Shown here: piece after piece, positions 7,080 to 14,990 of the stretch
Numbering within the stretch: the first letter of the stretch is position 1
How the letters are laid out: each line of letters begins with the position of its first letter
Assembly: GCA_031255275.1 (NCBI GenBank)
Contig: JAIRSV010000099.1
Location: 1 to 17,837 of the forward strand
Length of the DNA: 17,837 bases
Direction of reading: 5' to 3'
Source of the DNA: Proteiniphilum sp.
GTDB taxonomy: Bacteria > Bacteroidota > Bacteroidia > Bacteroidales > Dysgonomonadaceae
Notes under the pieces: model-generated
What the model was told of the DNA's origin: nothing
Databases searched by the model: none
What the model saw: only the letters and a program-made list of their open reading frames with translations
Program-made: the position numbers and the translations under genes

Positions 7080-7111
7080 GCCGTTTCATCTATATGGAAC
7101 GGCTTTTTTTT
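7080..7111 (+). terminator. Riboswitch-controlled intrinsic terminator
   Basis: Stem gccgtttc/ggaacggc (8 bp, one G-U) at 7080-7103 followed by eight T. Its 5' arm ccgtttc (7081-7087) is an exact complement of gaaacgg (7035-7041), whose last bases form the P1 3' strand. This gives a mutually exclusive antiterminator. From here to the thiM ATG (7112-7199) I see only a small gccgc/gcggc hairpin. Confidence 0.88.
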
Positions 7112-7199
7112 ACTCCCCCCGAGCAGTGAACATGCAACAGCCGCAAAGAGGCGGCAATGGATGAATTAAAAAAACTGTGAATTAAAAAACCAAAGTAAA

Positions 7200-7994
7200 A
7201 TGACAAGTATTGACCGTCTGGTTCGCGACCTGAACCTTGTGAGGAAACAATCACCTCTCGTACATAACATCACCAATTATGTAGCGATGAACAATTCGGC
7301 AAACGCACTGCTGGCAGTGGGAGCGTCGCCGGTAATGGCCCATTCCACGGACGAGGCGGCCGAAATGGCCGGCATCGCCTCATCGCTCGTAATCAACATC
7401 GGCACCCTCGACGCCGGCTGGGTAAGCGCCATGCTGATCGCCGGCAAAACGGCGCTTGAAAGACAGATTCCGGTCATCTTCGATCCCGTAGGCGCCGGGG
7501 CTACCGCCTACCGCTCGCAGGTATGCACGCAGATCATAGAAGAGTGCAAACCCTCGATCATCCGCGGCAACGCCTCAGAAATAATCGCCCTGTTCAACGC
7601 CGGCGCAAAAACCAAAGGCGTAGACAGCACAAACGCTTCCGAAGACGCACTGAATCCGGCAAAAGCCTTGGCCCGCGAATCCGGTTCCACCGTAGTCGTC
7701 AGCGGCGAAACGGATTATATCACAGACGGAATCACCGTAGAGACCGTAAAGAACGGAAATCCGATGATGGCCAGAGTCACCGGCATGGGATGTACGGCGT
7801 CAGCCATCGTCGGCGCATTCGCCGCCGTCAATCCGAACCGCCTCGAAGCAGCCACCCACGCCATGTTCGTCATGGGCATAGCCGGAGAGACAGCCGCAGG
7901 ATACTCCAAAGGAAACGGCACGCTGCAGGTGAATTTTCTGGACATGCTTTTTAACCTCGACGAAGAGATCATCAGGAAGCAGATCCGGCTATGA
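7200..7994 (+). CDS. thiM: Hydroxyethylthiazole kinase
   Basis: Phosphorylates salvaged 4-methyl-5-(2-hydroxyethyl)thiazole to the phosphate used by ThiE. The 264-aa length is standard. Features: SPLVHNITNYVAMNN (18-32), GASPVMAHS (41-49), IFDPVGAGA (93-101), RGNASEI (122-128) and the glycine-rich phosphate-binding loop TGMGCTASA (194-202) containing Cys198. First gene of the riboswitch-controlled operon; its stop codon overlaps the thiE start in ATGA (7991-7994), suggesting translational coupling. The leader before it is A-rich and has no strong Shine-Dalgarno, which is usual for Bacteroidota. Confidence 0.97.
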   Translation: MTSIDRLVRDLNLVRKQSPLVHNITNYVAMNNSANALLAVGASPVMAHSTDEAAEMAGIASSLVINIGTLDAGWVSAMLIAGKTALERQIPVIFDPVGAGATAYRSQVCTQIIEECKPSIIRGNASEIIALFNAGAKTKGVDSTNASEDALNPAKALARESGSTVVVSGETDYITDGITVETVKNGNPMMARVTGMGCTASAIVGAFAAVNPNRLEAATHAMFVMGIAGETAAGYSKGNGTLQVNFLDMLFNLDEEIIRKQIRL

Positions 7995-8632
7995 AGCATT
8001 TCGACCTGAGCCTCTACCTGGTTACCGACCGTTCGCAGTCGCAGGGACGACCCCTGGAATATATTGTGAAAGAGGCCGCAGAAGGCGGAGTCAGCATGGT
8101 GCAGCTCCGCGAAAAGAGCTGCACCTCAAGGGAATTTTATCGGCAAGCCCTATCCCTCAAAGCCTGCCTGAAGCCATACAATATCCCGCTGATCATCAAC
8201 GACAGACTCGACATCGCACTGGCCTGCGACGCAGAGGGGCTGCATATCGGCCAGACCGACCTCCCCTGCGACGTGGCGCGAAGGATACTGGGAAAAGAGA
8301 AAATAATCGGCCTCTCCGTCGAAAGCATACAGGATGCACTGGACGCCAATACGCTGGAGATAGATTATATCGGAATATCCCCCGTCTTCAGCACTCCGAC
8401 CAAGACGGATACGGCAACGGAACTGGGTCTGACGGGTATCCGCGAAATATCAACCCTGTCCAGGCATCCCGGCGTCGGCATCGGCGGCATCCATCCCGGC
8501 AATGCACGGGCCGTGATACAGGCCGGCGCAGAGGGCATATCAGTCGTATCAGCCATCATGTCGGCAGCCGTACCCCGGCAGGCAGCGTCGCAGCTGCGTG
8601 ACATCGTATATCAATCAAAAAAAATAAAGTAA
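7991..8632 (+). CDS. thiE: Thiamine-phosphate synthase
   Basis: Condenses HMP pyrophosphate with thiazole phosphate to thiamine phosphate in a TIM-barrel fold. The 213-aa protein shows YLVTDR (9-14), MVQLREK (36-42, diphosphate/Mg contacts), IINDR (68-72), LHIGQTDLP (84-92), ISPVFSTPTKTD (129-140), the GIGGI loop (163-167) and GISVVSAI (182-189). These are the usual ThiE landmarks, so it is expected to be active. It overlaps thiM by 4 nt and is followed by tenA after 2 nt. Confidence 0.97.
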   Translation: MKHFDLSLYLVTDRSQSQGRPLEYIVKEAAEGGVSMVQLREKSCTSREFYRQALSLKACLKPYNIPLIINDRLDIALACDAEGLHIGQTDLPCDVARRILGKEKIIGLSVESIQDALDANTLEIDYIGISPVFSTPTKTDTATELGLTGIREISTLSRHPGVGIGGIHPGNARAVIQAGAEGISVVSAIMSAAVPRQAASQLRDIVYQSKKIK

Positions 8633-8634
8633 TT

Positions 8635-9288
8635 ATGAAGTGGAGTGAAAAAGCGTGGCAATCAGCAAAGCCCGTCTATGATGCAATCTTGAAGCATCCG
8701 TTTATCAAAGAGTTAATCAGCGGAGTACTGTCGAAGGAAGTCTTCATATTCTACATCCGTCAAGACGCCGTCTACCTGTCGGACTACGGAAAAATATTGA
8801 CCGGAATCGCCTCAAAATTAAGCGATCCCGCGCATATCGAAGCATTCGTCGGTTTTGCCGGCGACTCCCTGACCGTAGAAAAAGCATTGCACGAATCATT
8901 TATTCGCGAGTCGAAAAACGGCAGAGCGACGGAAGCCTCACCAAGCTGTCTGTTATACACCTCCGTCCTCTGGAAGCAGCTGGGCGGTGCGCCCGTAGAA
9001 GTGGCGCTGGCAGCAGTACTACCCTGTTTTCGGATATACAAGGAAGTGGGTGATTATATCCTGGCGAATCAGACGGAGGGAAATAATCCATACCAAAGCT
9101 GGATAGACACCTACGGAGGCGAGGATTTTGAAAAATCCGTAACCCTGGCCGTCTCCATCTGCGACCAAATCGCAGCACAGTGTACCGAAGAACAGCAGCA
9201 GGCCATGACCAAAGCCTTCATCACAAGCGCCAGACTCGAATGGCTTTTCTGGGACAGCGCATACAGACAGGAACGATGGCTGATATAG
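8635..9288 (+). CDS. tenA: TenA-family aminopyrimidine aminohydrolase (thiaminase II)
   Basis: TenA proteins release HMP from aminomethyl-pyrimidine breakdown products of thiamine, feeding pyrimidine back to ThiD. The protein is 217 aa and all-helical in look. Residues matching the B. subtilis catalytic set are present: Asp44 and Tyr47 in RQDAVYL, Cys131 in LPCFRIYKEVG, and Glu202 in SARLEWLFWDSAY. This places it in the cysteine-containing TenA_C type. It starts 2 nt after thiE and its end overlaps thiD by 13 nt, which fits a salvage role. The active residues are intact, so I do not expect a purely regulatory protein. Confidence 0.93.
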   Translation: MKWSEKAWQSAKPVYDAILKHPFIKELISGVLSKEVFIFYIRQDAVYLSDYGKILTGIASKLSDPAHIEAFVGFAGDSLTVEKALHESFIRESKNGRATEASPSCLLYTSVLWKQLGGAPVEVALAAVLPCFRIYKEVGDYILANQTEGNNPYQSWIDTYGGEDFEKSVTLAVSICDQIAAQCTEEQQQAMTKAFITSARLEWLFWDSAYRQERWLI

Positions 9289-10100
9289 AAAAAAAACACT
9301 ACAGGCGGGCGCTGTCCATTGCAGGCAGCGACCCGAGCGGAGGCGCGGGGATCCAGGCCGATCTCAAGACATTCTCGGCCTGCGGGTGCTACGGCGCAAC
9401 GGTTATTGTAGCCGTCGTAGACGAGAATACGGTCGGCGTGACCGGCGTCCATCCCGTCCCGGTACCCTTTGTCGCGGGACAAATCCGCTCCGTGCTGGAC
9501 GATACGGGCGCAGACGCCGTCAAAATAGGAATGCTCCACTCCTCCGAACTCATCCGGTCGGTGAAGGAGACACTCTCCGGATACGCCATCAGGAATATTG
9601 TACTCGATCCGGTAATGGTCGCCACCTCCGGCGACAAGCTGCTCCGGGACGAAGCCATCGGCACGTTGAAAGAAGAACTGATTCCCTGTGTCCGCGTCAT
9701 AACGCCCAACATTCCCGAAGCGGAAATATTGCTCGGAAAAAAGATCCGCAGCCAGAAAGAGTTGCCTTTAGTCGTGAAAGACCTCTCCTTCGGCAATTCC
9801 GTCTCGGTTTTGCTGAAAGCCGGACACCTGGCGGAGGAGGAACTGGTGGACGTATTCTATAATGCCGAAACCGGCGAAGTTATCGAACTGGCGTCCCGGC
9901 GCATCGCAACCCGGAACACGCATGGCACCGGCTGTACGCTCTCATCGGCCATCGCCGCCTTTCTGGCGCACGGGCTGCCGCTCAACGACGCCGTGGCGAA
10001 GGCGAAAAATTACATCGACCGCGCCATTTCAGCCGGCGCCGGATATGAAATCGGCAAAGGACACGGCCCCGTTCATCATTTTTACGATTTCTGGGGATAA
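9276..10100 (+). CDS. thiD: Hydroxymethylpyrimidine/phosphomethylpyrimidine kinase
   Basis: Phosphorylates HMP twice to HMP pyrophosphate for ThiE. The 274-aa protein belongs to the ribokinase-like superfamily: IAGSDPSGGAGIQADLKTF (15-33), KIGMLHS, DPVMVATSGD, TPNIPEAEIL, and the anion-hole loop THGTGCTLSSA (215-225) with Cys220, ending in GKGHGPVHHFYDFW. I start at MADIEKKHYRRALSIAGSD; an upstream in-frame ATG would add 32 residues lying wholly within tenA. One oddity: the pyrimidine-binding QNT of Salmonella ThiD (Gln44) is ENT here (Glu50 in VVDENTVGV). The gene is last in the operon. Only a weak AT-rich dyad with a T-run (10101-10121) follows, so termination is not clear. Confidence 0.95.
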   Translation: MADIEKKHYRRALSIAGSDPSGGAGIQADLKTFSACGCYGATVIVAVVDENTVGVTGVHPVPVPFVAGQIRSVLDDTGADAVKIGMLHSSELIRSVKETLSGYAIRNIVLDPVMVATSGDKLLRDEAIGTLKEELIPCVRVITPNIPEAEILLGKKIRSQKELPLVVKDLSFGNSVSVLLKAGHLAEEELVDVFYNAETGEVIELASRRIATRNTHGTGCTLSSAIAAFLAHGLPLNDAVAKAKNYIDRAISAGAGYEIGKGHGPVHHFYDFWG

Positions 10101-10125
10101 ATGATGAATATATCATATTTTTCCG

Positions 10126-10133
10126 TACTTTTG
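10126..10133 (+). promoter_or_regulatory. Promoter -7 element of tRNA-Val
   Basis: TACTTTTG is an exact TAnnTTTG match. It ends only 6 nt before the first base of the tRNA, so the transcript would begin at or very near the mature 5' end. Confidence 0.6.
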
Positions 10134-10139
10134 TGGCTC

Positions 10140-10214
10140 GAACTGTTAGCTCAGCAGGTTTAGAGCGCTGCCTTGACAGGGCAGAGGTCGCCGGTTCGAA
10201 TCCGGCACAGTTCA
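10140..10214 (+). tRNA. tRNA-Val (anticodon GAC)
   Basis: A full cloverleaf can be drawn. Acceptor gaactgt/acagttc (10140-10146 with 10207-10213) and discriminator A10214; D stem gctc/gagc; anticodon stem ctgcc/ggcag with loop ttgacag, anticodon GAC at 10175-10177; T arm gccgg-ttcgaat-ccggc. CCA is not encoded. GAC reads the valine codons GUC and GUU. It sits alone between thiD and the peptidase gene with its own promoter. Confidence 0.96.
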
Positions 10215-10293
10215 CTTTAACTCAGATCGGATACAGCCGACACCCCCCCCGACACTGCAAAAAACTTCCGCAAAGTATTCCGATAAATGCTTT

Positions 10294-10321
10294 TAACTTT
10301 GGTTATAAAGCGTTACTTTTG
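10294..10321 (+). promoter_or_regulatory. Two consecutive promoter-like elements before the prolyl oligopeptidase gene
   Basis: TAACTTTG (10294-10301) and TACTTTTG (10314-10321) both match TAnnTTTG exactly and are 20 bp apart. The second is 25 nt before the ATG at 10347 and is the better placed one. The first could be a second start or could supply the upstream TTTG contact, although the spacing to the second is short for that. Confidence 0.6.
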
Positions 10322-10346
10322 CCTGTAATTAAAAAAACACCTCAAA

Positions 10347-12458
10347 ATGAAAAATTTTATTCTCTCTATGTGTATTGCTACTGCCCTGATTTCGTGCAAT
10401 CAGGAAAAAAGACAGGCTGCGACGATGGCTTATCCCGAAACCCGGAAAGCGGACGTGACGGACACCTGTTTCGGCACGGAGGTCAAAGACCCGTACCGCT
10501 GGCTGGAGGACGACCGCTCAGACGAAACCGCCGCCTGGGTGAAAGCCCAGAATGAAGTAACATTCGGTTACCTGAAGAAGATCCCTTTCCGGAACCAAAT
10601 CAAAGACAGACTGGAAGATCTGTGGAATTACGAGAAAATCGGAGCCCCGTTCGTCGAAGGAGATTACACCTTTTATAACAAAAACAACGGGCTGCAGAAC
10701 CAGTATGTTCTATACCGGAAAGACCGTGACGGTAACGAAGAGGTCTTCCTCGACCCGAACAAATTCTCGGAAGAGGGAACAACTTCTCTGGCCGACCTGC
10801 AATTTTCAAGAGACGGCAAGACGGTTGCCTATGCCATTTCGGAAGGAGGAAGCGACTGGCGAAAAGTCATCATCATGGACGTAGCCTCCAAAACGATACG
10901 GGAAGACACCCTCACCGACATCAAATTCAGCGGCATCTCGTGGAAAGGAAACGAAGGATTCTACTATTCGCGCTATGACAAACCGGACGGAAGCGAACTT
11001 TCTGCCATGACGGACCGGCACAGGCTGTATTACCACAAACTGGGAACGCCGCAGTCGGAAGACAAAACCGTTTTCGGACTTGACAGGAAAAGGCGTTATA
11101 TCAGCGGTTCGGTGACGGAAGACGATAAATACCTGATCATAACCGCAGCCAATTCCACCTACGGAAATGAGTTGTACATCAAAGACCTGACTGACCCGGA
11201 CAGTGAAATCATCACCCTCGCAGACAATTTCGACAACGACCATTACGTGATCGAAAGCGAAGGCGACAAACTCTTCATCGTCACCGACAGGGACGCTCCC
11301 AACGGAAGGATCGTAACGGCTGACGCCAAAAACCCGTCCGCACCCTGGGTCGATTTCATTCCCGAGACGGAAAACGTACTCACACCCGCCACCGGTGCGG
11401 GATATTTCTTTGCCCGTTACATGAAAGACGCCATTTCGCAGGTAAAGCAGTACGATTATCAGGGGAATCCGGTACGTGAAGTCGAACTTCCGGGCGTGGG
11501 AACTGTGAGCGGTTTCGGCGGAAAGAGAGAAGATACGACACTCTATTTCACGTTCACGAACTACATCACGGCGGGAACGATCTATGCGTACGAACCGACG
11601 GAGGGCGTAACGACGGTGTACGAAAAGTCGAAAGCGAAATTCAACTCCGATGACTGCGAGTCGAAACAGGTATTCTATACCTCCAAAGACGGAACAAGGA
11701 TACCCATGATCATTTCGTACAAAAAGGGAATCGAACTCAACGGAAAAAACCCGACCATTCTTTACGGTTACGGCGGATTCAACGCAAGCCTTACGCCGGG
11801 CTTTTCGGTCGGCAACGCGGTCTGGATGGAAAACGGAGGCATATACGCCGTCCCTAACCTGAGAGGCGGCGGAGAATATGGCAAGAAATGGCACACTGCG
11901 GGAATCCGGATGCAGAAGCAGAACGTGTTCGACGACTTCATCGCCGCGGGAGAATACCTGATCGAACAGGGTTACACCTCTCCCGATTACCTGGCCATCA
12001 AAGGAGGCTCAAACGGCGGACTCCTGGTGGGCGCCTGCATGACGCAGCGTCCCGACCTGTTCAAAGTAGCGCTGCCCGCGGTCGGCGTGCTGGACATGCT
12101 GCGCTATCATACCTTCACGGCCGGGGCCGGCTGGGCGTATGATTACGGGACGGCTGAGCAGAGCAGCGAAATGTTTGCATACCTGCTGGGATACTCCCCC
12201 GTCCACAACGTGAGGGAAGGCGTGAGGTATCCGGCAACGCTCATCACCACGGCCGACCATGATGACAGGGTGGTACCGGCGCACAGCTTCAAGTTTGCCG
12301 CCGAGCTGCAGGAGAAGCAGGGCGGATCAAATCCCGTACTGATCCGGATTGACACGAACGCCGGACACGGAGCGGGAAAGCCCCTCTCCAAAACGATTGA
12401 GGAAAATGCGGACATACAGTCATTCACCTTATATAATATGGGTGTGCGGAAATTATGA
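10347..12458 (+). CDS. Prolyl oligopeptidase family serine peptidase, lipoprotein
   Basis: Cleaves after proline in short peptides (family S9A). The 703-aa protein has a lipoprotein signal (ALISC, Cys17), so it is probably anchored in the envelope. After the N-terminal DPYRWLED (48-55) comes a beta-propeller region (about 90-430) and the alpha/beta hydrolase domain from about 440. The triad is Ser555 in GGSNGG, Asp639 in ADHDDRVV and His674 in NAGHG. Trp596 and Arg641 match the proline-pocket Trp and substrate-binding Arg of porcine POP; ILYGYGGFNASLTP and NLRGGGEYG are family hallmarks. The TonB-dependent receptor gene starts 72 nt downstream without a visible terminator between, suggesting one unit. 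A hairpin overlaps the stop codon. Confidence 0.95.
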   Translation: MKNFILSMCIATALISCNQEKRQAATMAYPETRKADVTDTCFGTEVKDPYRWLEDDRSDETAAWVKAQNEVTFGYLKKIPFRNQIKDRLEDLWNYEKIGAPFVEGDYTFYNKNNGLQNQYVLYRKDRDGNEEVFLDPNKFSEEGTTSLADLQFSRDGKTVAYAISEGGSDWRKVIIMDVASKTIREDTLTDIKFSGISWKGNEGFYYSRYDKPDGSELSAMTDRHRLYYHKLGTPQSEDKTVFGLDRKRRYISGSVTEDDKYLIITAANSTYGNELYIKDLTDPDSEIITLADNFDNDHYVIESEGDKLFIVTDRDAPNGRIVTADAKNPSAPWVDFIPETENVLTPATGAGYFFARYMKDAISQVKQYDYQGNPVREVELPGVGTVSGFGGKREDTTLYFTFTNYITAGTIYAYEPTEGVTTVYEKSKAKFNSDDCESKQVFYTSKDGTRIPMIISYKKGIELNGKNPTILYGYGGFNASLTPGFSVGNAVWMENGGIYAVPNLRGGGEYGKKWHTAGIRMQKQNVFDDFIAAGEYLIEQGYTSPDYLAIKGGSNGGLLVGACMTQRPDLFKVALPAVGVLDMLRYHTFTAGAGWAYDYGTAEQSSEMFAYLLGYSPVHNVREGVRYPATLITTADHDDRVVPAHSFKFAAELQEKQGGSNPVLIRIDTNAGHGAGKPLSKTIEENADIQSFTLYNMGVRKL

Positions 12459-12474
12459 CCGGAACACCGGTCAT
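12455..12474 (+). other. Perfect hairpin over the prolyl oligopeptidase stop codon
   Basis: atgaccgg (12455-12462) pairs perfectly with ccggtcat (12467-12474) around an AACA loop; the TGA stop lies within the 5' arm. There is no T-run, so it is not a standard terminator. It may tune read-through, mRNA decay or the ratio of peptidase to receptor. Confidence 0.5.
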
Positions 12475-12530
12475 ACCGCATCCTCACCGGATTTACGCTG
12501 ACAAAAGAAACCTGCAAACATTCGATTCTT

Positions 12531-14972
12531 ATGATGAAACAAACCCTGCCATACCTGATATTGCTGTTCGCGACGGCACATCCGGTTTTTTCGCAGCGCC
12601 ACACGATAAGCGGATACGTCACCGACCGCGAAAACGGCGAACCTCTTATCTCCGCGATCGTTTTCGACGCCGGCTCCTCCGGAGGGACGGTGACCAATAA
12701 CTTCGGCTACTATTCGCTGACGCTGCCGGCCGGAGAAGTCTCCCTCGAATATTCCTACATCGGCTACGGAAAGCCGAAAATAGCCTTTCGCCTGGAAAAC
12801 GACACGGTGCTGAACATCCGGCTGGACAGAGACAACATGCTGGAGGAGGTGACCGTGATCGGAAACCGTTCCGAAACAGGCGTCAGAGGCTCGCAGATGA
12901 GCGCCGTGGATGTGCCGGTCGAACAGATAAAAAACATCCCGACCCTCTTTGGCGAAAACGACCTGATCAAAGCACTGCAACTGTTGCCCGGCGTACAGTC
13001 GGGAACCGAAGGATCAGCCGGACTCTATGTGCGGGGAGGAGGGCCGGACGAAAACCTCCTCCTCCTCGACGGAGTACCGCTGTATAACGTCAACCACTCC
13101 CTCGGCTTCTTCTCGGTATTCAACAGCGACGCGCTGAAGAACGTATCCCTCTACAAAGGCAGCTTCCCGGCACGGTTCGGCGGACGGCTCTCGTCCGTGG
13201 TCGACGTGAGGATGAAGGACGGCGACGACAAAAAAATCCGCGGTACGGCAAGTATCGGGCTGATCGCCTCCAAACTGCAGCTGGAAGGCCCCATCGTGAA
13301 GGAAAAAACCACCTTCAACATATCCCTGCGGAGGACTTATATCGACATCCTCGCCCGACCGTTCATCAGGATGGCGCAGGAGGACGACGGCGGTGACGTG
13401 AAAGGGGCCGGCTATTACTTTTATGACGTGAACGCCAAATTCACCCACAAACTCTCGGAGAGAGACAAGCTCTATCTCAGCACCTATTTCGGCGACGACG
13501 CCGTCTATATGAAAACCGGCACCCCGTCACAAAGCTCCGGCTCGGAGATCAGAGAAGAGACGCTCGACTGGGACTGGGGCAACGCCATCGCCACCCTTCG
13601 CTGGAGCCGCATCCTGAGCAACAAGCTGTTTATGAACACCAGCGCCTCATACACCCGCTACCGTTCTACCCTGGGCGGCAGCTACAGGAGCGAGACGCGT
13701 TACCCCCCGGAGTTCGGCTACGAACGGGAGAAGGAGGAGACACACCTCACCTATAATTCCGGCATACGGGACCTGACGCTGAAGTCTGACTTCGATTATA
13801 CGCCAAACGTCAATCACGACGTCAAATTCGGCGCCGCCCTCACCAGTCACACATTCGCGCCCGACGTCATCTCGCTGAAGATCACCTCCGACTCCGGGCC
13901 GCAGGAGGAACGTATCGACACGGTGACCGGAAGCCCCAGGGTGTACGCGCTCGAAACGGCCACCTTCCTGGAAGACAATATCACCTTCGGCCCGATGTTC
14001 AAGGTAAACCTGGGCATACACCTCTCCTCGTTTCACGTGCAGGGCGACAGTTACTTCTCCCTTCAGCCGCGGGCAGGGCTGCGCGTGCTGCTCGGCGACG
14101 ACCTCTCGCTGAAGGCCGGCTACGCGATGATGAACCAGTATATCCACATGCTCTCGTCCAACATCGTCAGTATGCCGACCGACCTCTGGGTACCGGCCAC
14201 CTCCAGGATCAAACCCATGAAGTCACATCAGTACGCGGCAGGCATATTCTATTCGCTCGCGCACATCGCCGAACTCTCCGTGGAAGGCTATTACAAGACG
14301 ATGGAAAACCTGCTCGAATACAAAGAGGGTGCCTCCTTCGTCGGCGCCTCCTCCAACTGGGAAGAGAAGGTGAGCATGGGCCGCGGCACGGCCTTCGGCA
14401 TCGAGTTCCTCGCACAGCGATCGTTCGGCAACACCACCGGCTGGCTGGGATACACCTGGTCGAAATCCGACAGGATTTTCGACCGGCCGGGCAACGTCAT
14501 CAACAACGGAAAACGGTTTCCGGCCAAATATGACCGACGGCACGACATCAGCCTCACCGCCATGCACCGGTTCTCGGAAAAGATCGATATGTCAGCCTCA
14601 TGGGTCTTCAGCACGGGCAACGCCGCCACCTTTGCCTTCCACGAATTTACCGCCTCCGATTCGCCCACATACCGGTACCCGTACTACCCCGCCACCTACG
14701 CATACGTAGAGGCGCGAAACAATTTCAGGTACGACAGCTACCACCGGCTCGATCTGGGCGTGAATTTCCACAAAAAAACCCGGCGGGGAAACCTGAGCAC
14801 CTGGAATATCAGCGTCTATAACGCATACAACCGCCTGAATCCCTTCTACGTATTCGTCCGGTCCGAAGAGAGCAAAGACCTCGGCACGGGCGAATGGAAA
14901 TCAAAAAAGAGCCTGCATCAGGCCACCCTCTTTCCCGTCCTCCCGTCGGTGAGCTATATGATTAAATTCTGA
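12531..14972 (+). CDS. TonB-dependent outer-membrane receptor with carboxypeptidase-like N-terminal domain
   Basis: Outer-membrane transporter of 813 aa, energised by TonB. A signal peptide ends near FSQ (about residue 22). It is followed by a CarboxypepD_reg-like beta domain (24-105, ISGYVTDRENGEPLISAIVF), the link LEEVTVIG (104-111), a plug (about 120-230, with LQLLPGVQSGTEGSAGLYVR and LLLLDGVPLYNVNHSLGFFS) and a beta-barrel ending in an aromatic strand, VSYMIKF. It is the kind that pairs with DUF4249 proteins, not a SusC with a SusD partner. The DUF4249 gene follows after 18 nt. The start may be either of two consecutive ATGs (12531 or 12534). I see no promoter in the 72-nt gap upstream. 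The substrate cannot be told from sequence; a peptide or a metal complex is possible. Confidence 0.93.
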   Translation: MMKQTLPYLILLFATAHPVFSQRHTISGYVTDRENGEPLISAIVFDAGSSGGTVTNNFGYYSLTLPAGEVSLEYSYIGYGKPKIAFRLENDTVLNIRLDRDNMLEEVTVIGNRSETGVRGSQMSAVDVPVEQIKNIPTLFGENDLIKALQLLPGVQSGTEGSAGLYVRGGGPDENLLLLDGVPLYNVNHSLGFFSVFNSDALKNVSLYKGSFPARFGGRLSSVVDVRMKDGDDKKIRGTASIGLIASKLQLEGPIVKEKTTFNISLRRTYIDILARPFIRMAQEDDGGDVKGAGYYFYDVNAKFTHKLSERDKLYLSTYFGDDAVYMKTGTPSQSSGSEIREETLDWDWGNAIATLRWSRILSNKLFMNTSASYTRYRSTLGGSYRSETRYPPEFGYEREKEETHLTYNSGIRDLTLKSDFDYTPNVNHDVKFGAALTSHTFAPDVISLKITSDSGPQEERIDTVTGSPRVYALETATFLEDNITFGPMFKVNLGIHLSSFHVQGDSYFSLQPRAGLRVLLGDDLSLKAGYAMMNQYIHMLSSNIVSMPTDLWVPATSRIKPMKSHQYAAGIFYSLAHIAELSVEGYYKTMENLLEYKEGASFVGASSNWEEKVSMGRGTAFGIEFLAQRSFGNTTGWLGYTWSKSDRIFDRPGNVINNGKRFPAKYDRRHDISLTAMHRFSEKIDMSASWVFSTGNAATFAFHEFTASDSPTYRYPYYPATYAYVEARNNFRYDSYHRLDLGVNFHKKTRRGNLSTWNISVYNAYNRLNPFYVFVRSEESKDLGTGEWKSKKSLHQATLFPVLPSVSYMIKF

Positions 14973-14990
14973 CACACAATCCCCATCACA

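Noticed and set aside
9180..9275. Upstream start for ThiD
   Set aside because: The extra 32 residues lie wholly inside tenA in another frame and do not resemble ThiD; the family N-terminus fits the ATG at 9276.
10806..11894. 362-codon minus-strand frame opposite the prolyl oligopeptidase
   Set aside because: Shadow of the peptidase codons; Val/Arg/Phe-rich without recognisable domain.
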